From Streptomyces sp. NBC_01717 (GTDB lineage: Bacteria; Actinomycetota; Actinomycetes; Streptomycetales; Streptomycetaceae), in NCBI RefSeq assembly GCF_036248255.1, contig NZ_CP109178.1:868001-932000 (forward strand): 64,000 nucleotides of DNA. The letters run 5' to 3'. Positions within the stretch are counted from its first letter, which is position 1. Each line of letters opens with the position of its first letter. Position numbers and translations under genes: made by a program. The notes beneath the pieces were generated by a model. It worked only from the letters and a program-made list of their open reading frames with translations, searched no databases and had not been told where the DNA came from. Below are positions 55,374 through 63,224 of this stretch, in pieces.

Positions 55374-55814
55374 GTGCGCTACAACATTGGCAAATTCAGC
55401 ATAATCGCTACGGCATCTGCACTGATCATGACGGGCATGGGCTCCGTGGGTGTCGCGCAGGCCCAGCCCGTGCAGTCGACCAGCCTCTACGCCCCGTCAG
55501 CCCTCGTGCTGTCGGTCGGCAAGAGCGAAGGCGCCGCTGTCACCGTCCAGCGGGCCGTCACCCTCAGCTGCGCCCCGCGCCCGAGCGGCACTCACCCCTC
55601 GCCCACTGCGGCGTGTGCGGAGCTGCTCGCGGTCGACGGGGAGTTCACCCAGCTGACCACGCCGCCTCAGCGAAGCTGCACGCGTGAGTGGGATCCCGTC
55701 GTCATCAACGCGAACGGTGTGTGGCAGGGCCGGAGCGTCTCCTGGTCGGCCACCTTCGGCAACGCCTGCGAGATGCAGGCGAGCCTGACCGAGGGATCGG
55801 TCTTCGGCTTCTGA
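55374..55814 (+). CDS. SSI-family subtilisin/trypsin inhibitor-like protein
   Basis: 146 residues. GTG 55374 follows AAGGAGA. A signal peptide (KFSIIATASALIMTGMGSVG VAQA) precedes the mature inhibitor: SLYAPSALVLSVGKSEGA, AVTLSCAPRPSGTHPSPTAA C, SCTREWDPVV and GVWQGRSVSWSATFGNAC. Four Cys are in the SSI disulfide positions. By alignment with SSI (CPMVYDPV), the P1 residue is Arg in CTREWDP, predicting trypsin-like rather than subtilisin preference. SSI proteins are abundant secreted Streptomyces inhibitors that restrain extracellular proteases. Confidence 0.92.
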   Translation: MRYNIGKFSIIATASALIMTGMGSVGVAQAQPVQSTSLYAPSALVLSVGKSEGAAVTVQRAVTLSCAPRPSGTHPSPTAACAELLAVDGEFTQLTTPPQRSCTREWDPVVINANGVWQGRSVSWSATFGNACEMQASLTEGSVFGF

Positions 55815-55950
55815 TCGACCCTCGGCGCATGCAATCGCACCCGATGCCCCGGCCCGACGGACGTGTGCCGACCGGCGCACGTGATCGGGGCGAGCGCATC
55901 CGTAGTTGAGCCACGCGGGACCCCGCCGGCGGGAAGCGTCCTTGTCCATT

Positions 55951-55982
55951 CCGTCGTGACGACGAGTGCGTCGTCACGACGG
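55951..55982 (+). terminator. Perfect 13-bp hairpin terminator after SSI gene
   Basis: CCGTCGTGACGAC (55951-55963) pairs fully with GTCGTCACGACGG (55970-55982) around a 6-base loop, 137 bases after the stop. Confidence 0.7.
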
Positions 55983-56055
55983 CAACTGCGGGCGGGGCAT
56001 GTGCCGGCAGTCGCCGAACCTCACCCGCGTGAGCCGCCCCACGGCCGAAGACCGA

Positions 56056-56673
56056 TCACGGCGGTGCCGCTGCCAGCTCCACCGTTGTCGTGACGCGTAC
56101 GAGAGCCGGGCGGCGGGGTGCGGAACCGAACCCGAATTCCACGGGTGGATCGAGCGGTGCCAGCGCCCCGAGTCCGGCTCCGCCGAGCGCGGCGTCCGCA
56201 GCGAGAATGGGCCACAGGTCATGGGCTCCGTACCACTCCCGACGCCCCGGGACGGCAGTGCCCAGGGTGCGCACGCCAGGCATCAGCCGCGCAGGGATGT
56301 TGCACAGTGCCGCCCAGCGCCGGCTCCTGACCAGCGGGGTGGGCACGGCGCGCAGCAGCCACCCCAGCGGGGTCCGGGAGCCGGTACTCAAGTGCAGACT
56401 CAGCGGGCCGGCCTGAACGCTCCACTCGGATCCGCCCCGCCGGACCGTGACGGGAACGACCTCGACGCACTCGAAGCGGTAGGTGGTGGCGACGAAGTCA
56501 GCGACGGCAGCGGACGGCGCCAGCAGCAACCGCTCGCCGTTTGGGTGTTGGATCATCACATCGCTGAACGGCCCGAAGGGTGAACGGGTCCAGTGCCCCA
56601 CCACCAGCCGAGTTCCGGAGGTCGTCCCCACGCCGGCGATCCAGCCGTCGAATCGCAACCGCTCACCTTTCAC
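56056..56673 (-). CDS. Conserved hypothetical protein
   Basis: 205 residues from ATG 56673, starting MKGERLRFDGWIAGVGTTSG. RLVVGHWTRSPFGPFSDVMI and ERLLLAPSAAVADFVATTYR F look like a beta-rich folded domain; a basic middle and a Pro-rich end follow (PLDPPVEFGFGSAPRRP). No signal, membrane helix or catalytic motif is clear. I recall such sequences only as uncharacterised actinobacterial proteins. It lies 95 bases downstream of the DUF4032 gene on the same strand. Confidence 0.75.
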   Translation of the reverse strand: MKGERLRFDGWIAGVGTTSGTRLVVGHWTRSPFGPFSDVMIQHPNGERLLLAPSAAVADFVATTYRFECVEVVPVTVRRGGSEWSVQAGPLSLHLSTGSRTPLGWLLRAVPTPLVRSRRWAALCNIPARLMPGVRTLGTAVPGRREWYGAHDLWPILAADAALGGAGLGALAPLDPPVEFGFGSAPRRPALVRVTTTVELAAAPP

Positions 56674-56768
56674 ACCGCACAGCTTCTCCCACCATCGAGG
56701 GAATGCGGCCGATGTCGGCGGCGAGGGCGAAACGTGTACCTTCCGCCCGGTCTACCGGGTCGCGCGGA

Positions 56769-58007
56769 TCACGGGGAATCGCTCGCCGACGGCACTTCGG
56801 TCCCGGCACGAGGAAGAACACTGGTGATGTAGTCCGCCACGGCTGCCTCCAGACCGATGTCCAGCTGTGCGCGCTCGGACATGTACCACCGGTGTTCCAA
56901 CAGCTCGTGATAGAGCTCGGCCGGGTCCATGGTGCTCCGGAGTTCCTGCGGGACGGCACGTACCGTGGGCCTGAACACCTCGCGGACCCAACGGTGGGCA
57001 AGCACCTCCGCACGGGCGCCGAGCGGGTCGCCGGGCGCGTAGTCCTCCTGTGTCGCCATCCAGCTCTCAAGGTCGTTGAGGAGTCGTCGGGCCTGGTTCT
57101 CCTCGGCGTCGAGCCCGGTGAGCCGCAGCAGCTGACGTTGATGATGGCCTGCGTCGACAACCTTCGGGACGAACGTGATCGTGTCGCCGTTCGGGGAGTT
57201 GGCGATCTGCATCTCGGCGACGTCGAAGCCGAGGTCGTTGAGCCGGCGCATGCGGCGTTCGATGTAGTGATACTTGCCGGCCGGATAGACCGAAGTACGA
57301 GTCAGTTCACTCCACAGCTTCTCGTACCGCCGGCAGATCTCGGCGCCGAAAGCGATCGGATCCACCGAGGGGTGGAGCGCACCCGAGGCCTCCAGGTCCA
57401 GCATCTCCCCGCTGATGTTGACCCGGGCCAGATCGATGTCGTATTCCCGCTGCCCTGTGCTGAGTTGGTTGTGCACCTCGCCGGTCTCCGCGTCTACGAG
57501 GTAGGCGGCATAGGCGCCGGCGTCCCTCCGGAAGAGTGTGTTGGACAGAGAGCAGTCGCCCCAGGCGAACCCCGCAAGGTGCAGCCGGACCAGCAGTACG
57601 GCGAGTGCGTCCATGAGCCGGTGCACCGTACTCGGACGCATCGTCGTCTCGAACATCGAGCGGTAGGGCAGGGACCCGTTGAGATGACGAGTGATCAACA
57701 CCGGCTCCAGCGGTGCCCCGTCGGTGCCGGTGCGCCCGGTAACCACCGCGAGTGGGTCCACCGCGGGTATGCCGAGCCGGGCCAGGGTGCGCAACAGCTC
57801 GTACTCGCGTACCGCCGGCCGTTCGGCGAGCTCCTTGACGGCCACCACGTCGGACCCCGCTCGTGCATAGCGCACGACGTGGCGGGAGATGCCGCGCGGC
57901 AGCGTCACCAGGTGCTTCTCCGGCCATTCTTCGAGTGGCAGGTGCCACGGCAGCTCGAGGAGGAACGCGGGGTGTTCGGGGTTGGTGGCGCTGAACCGCA
58001 GAGCCAT
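56769..58007 (-). CDS. DUF4032 domain protein, kinase-like fold
   Basis: 412 residues from ATG 58007, with GAGG 6-8 bases upstream. The first half resembles a lipopolysaccharide-kinase/RIO-like fold: VVAVKELAERPAVREYELLR (VAIK-type Lys), then LLVRLHLAGFAWGDCSLSNT LFR (HxD-like loop with D and N) and AYLVDAETGE (DFG-like D). The C-terminal half (ELTRTSVYPAGKYHYIERRM onward) is the DUF4032 part. It may phosphorylate a small molecule or be a pseudokinase; no substrate is known. Confidence 0.85.
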   Translation of the reverse strand: MALRFSATNPEHPAFLLELPWHLPLEEWPEKHLVTLPRGISRHVVRYARAGSDVVAVKELAERPAVREYELLRTLARLGIPAVDPLAVVTGRTGTDGAPLEPVLITRHLNGSLPYRSMFETTMRPSTVHRLMDALAVLLVRLHLAGFAWGDCSLSNTLFRRDAGAYAAYLVDAETGEVHNQLSTGQREYDIDLARVNISGEMLDLEASGALHPSVDPIAFGAEICRRYEKLWSELTRTSVYPAGKYHYIERRMRRLNDLGFDVAEMQIANSPNGDTITFVPKVVDAGHHQRQLLRLTGLDAEENQARRLLNDLESWMATQEDYAPGDPLGARAEVLAHRWVREVFRPTVRAVPQELRSTMDPAELYHELLEHRWYMSERAQLDIGLEAAVADYITSVLPRAGTEVPSASDSP

Positions 58008-58064
58008 CGGTCGCCTCGCTCGTTCTTTCGGTGACGGGACCACCAGTGTGACGTGACTTCCGCT

Positions 58065-58083
58065 CCCCGCCTAAAAGGCGGGG
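58065..58083 (-). other. IS200/IS605 right-end hairpin overlapping tnpB stop
   Basis: CCCCGCC-TAAAA-GGCGGGG is a perfect 7-bp stem with a 5-base loop. On the minus strand the TnpB stop (58071-58073) lies inside it. Such subterminal hairpins mark IS200/IS605 right ends, and the tnpB 3' region is also the source of the guide (omega) RNA in active elements. Confidence 0.65.
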
Positions 58084-58510
58084 ATTCCTACCACGGTCGT
58101 CCGACCGTCTCGGCGGGTTCCTGCTTCACCGCGCTGCGCCGGTACGAGTACCGGTCTTACCTGCGCTCCACAGGCTGACACCGCCAGTACGGCGGCCTTG
58201 GCGACGTTGACCGCCGCGTTGATGTCCCGGTCCAGGACGGCCCCGCGTGCCCCGCACTCCCAGACGCGGATGTGCAGGGGCTTGGGGCCGTCCTTGACGC
58301 CGCACTGCGAGCAGACCTGAGAGGTCGGCTCGAACCGGCCGATGCGTACGAAGGTGCGCCCGTACCGGGCGGCCTTGTACTCCAGCATGGGCCACGAACG
58401 CCGACCATCCGGCGTCGTGGACGGACTTGGCCAGGCGCGTACGGACGAGTCCCTTGACCGCCAGGTCCTCAACGGCAACCGCTTGGTTCTCACGGCGACC
58501 GAAGGAACAG
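58071..58510 (-). pseudogene. IS200/IS605-family TnpB, 3' fragment
   Basis: The C-terminal part of the RNA-guided nuclease TnpB remains: AVAVEDLAVKGLVRTRLAKS (with the RuvC-II Glu), then a +1 frameshift near 58390, MLEYKAARYGRTFVRIGRFE PTSQVCSQCGVKDG and RVWECGARGAVLDRDINAAV N (RuvC-III Asp). The first Zn pair CSQC is present, while the second (C-x2-C) has lost one Cys (CGARG). The RuvC-I half and the TnpA gene are missing, so it is inactive. Confidence 0.8.
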
Positions 58511-58603
58511 CTGGGCCTGGGTGCGAGGATCGTTCCGGCCCGATGTCAGTGGGTGGGTCTACCGTTCGTGGACAGAGGAACCCAGCGTGAGTAAGGGGAG
58601 ATC

Positions 58604-59164
58604 ATGACCACACTCGAGAATCGACCGAACACCGCACTTCTCGTCATCGACGTGCAGAACGGCGTCGTCGAGGGGGCTCACGAGCGCGACGCGGTCGTCG
58701 CCAACGTCGGCCAGCTCATCGAGAGGGCACGGCGGGGAGGGACGTCCGTTGTCTGGGTCCAGCACTCCGACGAGCAGCTCGTGAGAGGGAGCGACGACTG
58801 GCGGATCGTCCCCGAGCTGACTCCGGGCGACGCAGAGCCGCTCGTCGAGAAGAACTACGGTGACTCCTTCGAAGACACCAACCTCGAGACCGTCCTGTCG
58901 GGCCTCGGAGCCGGGCGCCTCGTCGTCGTCGGCGCGCAGACCGATGCGTGCATTCGCTCGACGCTCCACGGCGCATTCGTCAGGGGTTACGACGTCACCC
59001 TCGTCAGCGACGCCCACACGACGGAGAACCAGACGGCGTGGGGAGCACCGCCGCCGGACCAGGTCATCGCGCACACGAACCTGTACTGGACCTACCAGGC
59101 GGCGCCGGGGCGGACTGCCGGGACGGTCGAGACCAAGAATGTCGACTTCGGCGGCGCGTCCTGA
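58604..59164 (+). CDS. Isochorismatase-like cysteine hydrolase
   Basis: 186 residues; ATG 58604 follows AAGGGGAG. Catalytic triad positions are visible: Asp in LLVIDVQNGVVEGAHERD, Lys in LVEKNYGDSFEDTNLE, and Cys in VVVGAQTDACIRSTLHGAFV. The family includes isochorismatases and nicotinamidases; the Cys nucleophile points to an amidase-type member. The substrate cannot be told from sequence. It stands alone beside the TnpB remnant. Confidence 0.9.
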   Translation: MTTLENRPNTALLVIDVQNGVVEGAHERDAVVANVGQLIERARRGGTSVVWVQHSDEQLVRGSDDWRIVPELTPGDAEPLVEKNYGDSFEDTNLETVLSGLGAGRLVVVGAQTDACIRSTLHGAFVRGYDVTLVSDAHTTENQTAWGAPPPDQVIAHTNLYWTYQAAPGRTAGTVETKNVDFGGAS

Positions 59165-59257
59165 AGCGAGAGTCAGTTGGCGCTCCGGTCGGCGGTCTCG
59201 TGCTGAGGCGTCGGTGTTGTCCGACCGGGCGCACTGCCGCGGACGTGGCGAGCCGGG

Positions 59258-60367
59258 TCACAGGCCCACGATGACCAGGGCGGTGTCGTCGGTGGCGCCG
59301 CCGGGCGGGAGGAGGTCGGCCAGCAGGGCGTCGGCGAGGTCTTCGAGGTCGACTGCATGGTGGCGGGCCAGGGAGTCGGAGAGTCGCGCGAGGCCGGTGT
59401 CGATGTCTTCCCGCCGGCGTTCGATCAGGCCGTCGGTGTACAGCACGAGGACGGCGCCCTCGGTGAAGCGCTCGGTGGCCTGAGGCCGAGGGACATGTTC
59501 GGGTCGGGCGCCGAGTGGGGGGTCGGTGGCGCGGTCGAGGAACTCGACGGTTCCGTCGATGTGCACGAGGGCCGGTGGCGGGTGGCCGGCGCTGCTGTAG
59601 GTGATGGTGTGGGTGTCCCAGTCGATGAAGGTGCTGGCCACGGTGGTGTTCTCAGCGCCGTCGAGGGAGCGGGCGTACAGCCCGAGGACTTCCAGGGCCT
59701 GGGCAGGGCCGTCGACGGCGCGAAACGCGGCGCTGAGCGCGCTGCGCAGTTGTCCCATGACACCGGCCGCGGACAGGCCCTTGCCGACCACATCGCCGAC
59801 GGCGACCGCGACACGGTCGCCGGACAGGTCGACCAGGTCGTACCAGTCGCCACACACATTCAGCGCGCCGACAGCGGGCCGGTAGCGTACCGCCGCCCCG
59901 TGGTGCCCGACCGGTCGGGGAGCCGGCAGCATCGCCTCCTGCAGGCTCAGCGCGACTTCACGGGCGCGGATGAGCTCAGTGACCTCCTCCACCCGGTGCA
60001 ACAGCAGCACCACCCGCCCGTCCGGGCCGAAGACGGGCGCGTTGGTCAGGCTGAAGTACCGCTCGTCCCGTACCCCCGGCCGGTTGGGGTCCGCCATGTC
60101 GACGCGCTGCAGTCCGGTGTCGCGCTCACCGGATTCCGCCACCCGGCGCAGTGACGTCTGAAGGTTGTCCACGAGGGGCCCGGCGGGGTCGTTCGGGTCG
60201 CGGACGTCGGCAGTCAGGTAATGACCGATCACTTGCTCGCGAGTGCGGTCCCGCATGCCCAAGAACCCCTCGTTGGCGTCCACGTAGAGCAGCTGCGGGG
60301 TCAGCAGGGCCACCGCCCCGGGAAGAGCCCGGAACACTGCGGCGTAGTCGATCTGTGGTTCCGTCAC
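59258..60367 (-). CDS. PAS-SpoIIE (PP2C-type) serine phosphatase
   Basis: 369 residues from GTG 60367 (GAGGCGGG upstream). An N-terminal PAS domain (about residues 8-130: FRALPGAVALLTPQLLYVDA NEGFLG and YFSLTNAPVFGPDGRVVLLL) is followed by a PPM/SpoIIE domain: NVCGDWYDLVDLSGDRVAVA with metal Asp, VGDVVGKGLSAAGVMGQLRS, YSSAGHPPPALVH, LYTDGLIERRREDID and GATDDTALVIVGL. It would dephosphorylate an anti-anti-sigma factor in response to a signal sensed by the PAS domain. No partner sigma system is nearby. Confidence 0.92.
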   Translation of the reverse strand: MTEPQIDYAAVFRALPGAVALLTPQLLYVDANEGFLGMRDRTREQVIGHYLTADVRDPNDPAGPLVDNLQTSLRRVAESGERDTGLQRVDMADPNRPGVRDERYFSLTNAPVFGPDGRVVLLLHRVEEVTELIRAREVALSLQEAMLPAPRPVGHHGAAVRYRPAVGALNVCGDWYDLVDLSGDRVAVAVGDVVGKGLSAAGVMGQLRSALSAAFRAVDGPAQALEVLGLYARSLDGAENTTVASTFIDWDTHTITYSSAGHPPPALVHIDGTVEFLDRATDPPLGARPEHVPRPQATERFTEGAVLVLYTDGLIERRREDIDTGLARLSDSLARHHAVDLEDLADALLADLLPPGGATDDTALVIVGL

Positions 60368-60669
60368 GTCTTGCCCGCCTCGACGCCTTCGCTGGTACGA
60401 CTTTTCACGATAGGAGCGGAACGTAGGGCACCGGTGCTTCTCCTGGCGTGGAGCCGGGCAGGTCACCCGGGCGGCCCCCGGCGGTCGGCGGCAGGGGCAC
60501 TGAGGGAGCCGGGTACCGCCGCCCGGGCATGCACCGCAGCCGCCTGAACACGCTCGGTTGTACACCTACGTCCGCATGTCCACCACCGGCAGCAAGATCT
60601 GCGAAGTCGGAGGAGAGTTAGTTTGGGAAGAGGGATCCGATACTTATCTCCTCGTCCGAGGACGTGCCC
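60368..60669. other. Intergenic between divergent phosphatase and MFS genes
   Basis: 302 bases holding both promoters. AT-rich patches near 60610-60650 (AGTTAGTTTGGG and GATACTTATC) are likely promoter elements; no clear palindrome was found. Confidence 0.45.
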
Positions 60670-62973
60670 ATGACTGCGAGGTCCGCCGGATCGCGTGCGG
60701 CGCGGGGGCGGGCCAGAGACGCCGCTGATACCGCCGGCCCGCACTATGAGTGGGTCGTGCTGTCCAACACCACGCTGGGTGTTCTGATAGCCACGATCAA
60801 CGCGTCGATCATGCTCATCGCGCTGCCGGACATCTTCCGTGGAATCGGGATCGATCCACTCCAGCCGGGGAACACGAGTCTGCTGCTGTGGTTGATCACG
60901 GGGTATTTGGTGGTCACAGCAGTACTCGTGGTCAGCTTCGGCCGGATGGGCGACATGTACGGCCGGGTTCGCATGTACAACGCGGGATTCGCGGTTTTCA
61001 CCGTGTTCTCGGTGCTGTTGTCGGTGACCTGGATGCATGGCACAGCGGGCGCACTGTGGCTGATCCTGATGCGCGTGGGTCAGGGTGTCGGGGGCGCGAT
61101 GCTGATGGCCAACTCCAATGCGATCATCACCGATGCGTTCCCGGCCGACAGACGCGGCCTCGCGTTGGGACTGAACCAGGTGGCGGGCATCGCCGGCTCG
61201 TTCATGGGGCTGGTGCTCGGAGGACTGCTCGCCCCGGTGGAGTGGCGCATGGTGTTCCTGCTGTCGGTGCCGATCGGGGTGTTCGGCACCTTCTGGTCGT
61301 ATCGGAAACTGCACGACACCGGCATCCGGCGGCCCGCCCGGCTGGACTGGTGGGGCAATCTGACCTTCGCAGTCGGGCTGGTCTCGGTGCTGGCCGGCAT
61401 CACCTACGGCATCCAGCCCTACCACGGGCACACCATGGGCTGGACCAACCCGTGGGTGCTGTCCGCCCTGATCGGCGGCGTGGTCATGCTGGTGATCTTC
61501 GGCATCGTGGAGACCAGGGTCGCCGAGCCGATGTTCCGGATGAGTTTGTTCCGCATCCGTGCGTTCACCGCCGGGAACCTCGCGAGCCTGCTGTCCGGGA
61601 TGGGCCGTGGCGGGCTGATGTTCATCCTGATCATCTGGCTGCAGGGGATCTGGCTGCCCCGGCACGGCTACGGATTCACCGAGACCCCGCTATGGGCGGG
61701 CATCTACATGCTGCCGCTCACCGTCGGGTTCCTGGTGGCCGGGCCGATCTCCGGCTGGCTCTCCGACCGCTACGGGGCGCGGCCGTTCGCCACCGGCGGC
61801 ATGCTCGTCGCGGCAGCCAGCTTCGTGCTGCTGGCGCTGCTGCCCGTCGACTTCCATTACGGGACGTTCGCCGCGATCCTCCTGCTCAACGGGATCGGGA
61901 TGGGACTGTTCGCCTCCCCGAACCGGGCCGGGATCATGAACAGCCTGCCCGCGGACCAGCGCGGGGTCGGCGGCGGCATGAGCACCACCTTCCAGAACTC
62001 CGCGCTGGTGCTGTCCATCGGTGTGTTCTTCAGCCTGATAGTCCTCGGCCTGGCCGGCACACTGCCGCACGCCCTGTCCAGCGGCCTCGTCGCCCAAGGC
62101 GTCCCCGCCGCCGACGCGGACCGGCTGTCGGCCCTGCCACCGGTCTCGGTGGTGTTCGCCTCACTGCTGGGCTACAACCCGGTCCAGACGCTGCTCGGCC
62201 CGAATGTGCTGGATCAGCTGCCGGCGAGCCACGCGGCCTATCTGACCGGCCGTGGCTTCTTCCCCGCCCTGATCTCCGAGCCGTTCGCGAGAGGCCTGGA
62301 CGCCGCGTTCATGTTCGCCATCGCCGCCTGCCTCGTAGCCGCTGTCGCCTCCTGGCTGCGCGGTGGCAAATACGTGCACACCGACAAGCCGACTACCGTC
62401 GGCACCACGGACTATTCCTGCCCGGCGCAACGGGGCCCGGAGGCGGCACACCACGGCTCCGTGTCACCGGACGGAGCGGCCGTCCCCGTCGGAACCCACG
62501 GACTCGCCCCGGGCGCCGCACACTCCGCCCCACCGACGGTCGGCCCCGACGCCGCTCGGGCCAGTCCACCCGGACTGCGCGAAGACCGGCCTCACCCCAC
62601 CAGGGACTCCGCCCTCGAGGCGTACGCGCTGATCGTCACTGCACATGGCTACCGCCCGGCCACTTACTCGATGATGACCGGCGGCAACGGCCGAACCGTC
62701 GCCGCGGGCCCCGCCCCTCGGACGAACGGGCAGATCGCCGGCGTGGTCCGCGCGGCGAGCCCGGACCGCCCACTGCCCGGGGCGGGCGTACGCGCCGTCG
62801 ACGCGACGGGCAGGGTCGTGGCACGCACCACCACCGACCGCGACGGAAGGTTCCGGCTGACCGGCCTGCCCCGCCGCCTGTACGCGGTTACCAGGGAGCC
62901 GGGCCCGACGACACCGCCTGACGACCATGGCTCGGCCGGCGCAACCTTGCACCTCACCCTGGACGGCATGTAG
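60670..62973 (+). CDS. DHA2-type MFS transporter with C-terminal carboxypeptidase-regulatory-like domain
   Basis: 767 residues from ATG 60670 (GAGGA upstream; GTG 60664 is an alternative). Residues ~25-575 are a 14-helix EmrB/QacA-type exporter: YEWVVLSNTTLGVLIATINA SIM, motif A GRMGDMYGRVRMYN, RVGQGVGGAMLMANSNAIIT DAFP (motif C region) and later helices. A Pro/Ala/Gly-rich linker (~580-680) leads to a domain of about 80 residues, GQIAGVVRAASPDRPLPGAG VRAVDATGRVV...GRFRLTGLPRRLYAVT. This is the beta-sandwich pattern of carboxypeptidase-regulatory/Cna-B-like domains. That fusion is unusual. Drug or lipid export by proton antiport is likely. Confidence 0.9.
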   Translation: MTARSAGSRAARGRARDAADTAGPHYEWVVLSNTTLGVLIATINASIMLIALPDIFRGIGIDPLQPGNTSLLLWLITGYLVVTAVLVVSFGRMGDMYGRVRMYNAGFAVFTVFSVLLSVTWMHGTAGALWLILMRVGQGVGGAMLMANSNAIITDAFPADRRGLALGLNQVAGIAGSFMGLVLGGLLAPVEWRMVFLLSVPIGVFGTFWSYRKLHDTGIRRPARLDWWGNLTFAVGLVSVLAGITYGIQPYHGHTMGWTNPWVLSALIGGVVMLVIFGIVETRVAEPMFRMSLFRIRAFTAGNLASLLSGMGRGGLMFILIIWLQGIWLPRHGYGFTETPLWAGIYMLPLTVGFLVAGPISGWLSDRYGARPFATGGMLVAAASFVLLALLPVDFHYGTFAAILLLNGIGMGLFASPNRAGIMNSLPADQRGVGGGMSTTFQNSALVLSIGVFFSLIVLGLAGTLPHALSSGLVAQGVPAADADRLSALPPVSVVFASLLGYNPVQTLLGPNVLDQLPASHAAYLTGRGFFPALISEPFARGLDAAFMFAIAACLVAAVASWLRGGKYVHTDKPTTVGTTDYSCPAQRGPEAAHHGSVSPDGAAVPVGTHGLAPGAAHSAPPTVGPDAARASPPGLREDRPHPTRDSALEAYALIVTAHGYRPATYSMMTGGNGRTVAAGPAPRTNGQIAGVVRAASPDRPLPGAGVRAVDATGRVVARTTTDRDGRFRLTGLPRRLYAVTREPGPTTPPDDHGSAGATLHLTLDGM

Positions 62974-63224
62974 TCGTGAGCAAGCCGAAGCGAGCCCTTG
63001 AGCCCTTGAGCGGATCACCGAAATCCTGGGCATCACCGAGTGGCTCGACGGGAACGACCGGGACGCCGCCATGACCACCGTCGTACTCACCCACCCGGTC
63101 GTCCGCTTTGGCATCCGTCGACTCCGGTGACCGCGAAGCCTTCCTGGCCCTGCCCACCAGGCTCACCGACGTCGCCCCCGGAACGCCCGGCATCCGGATC
63201 CCACCGGTGGTGCCGGGCGGCAGG
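62974..63224. other. Intergenic with decayed protein-like fragment
   Basis: The plus strand at 63005-63130 reads RITEILGITEWLDGNDRDAA MTTVVLTHPVVRFGIRRLR and then a stop; it looks coding but has no start and no recognised family. It is probably a gene remnant. Confidence 0.35.
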
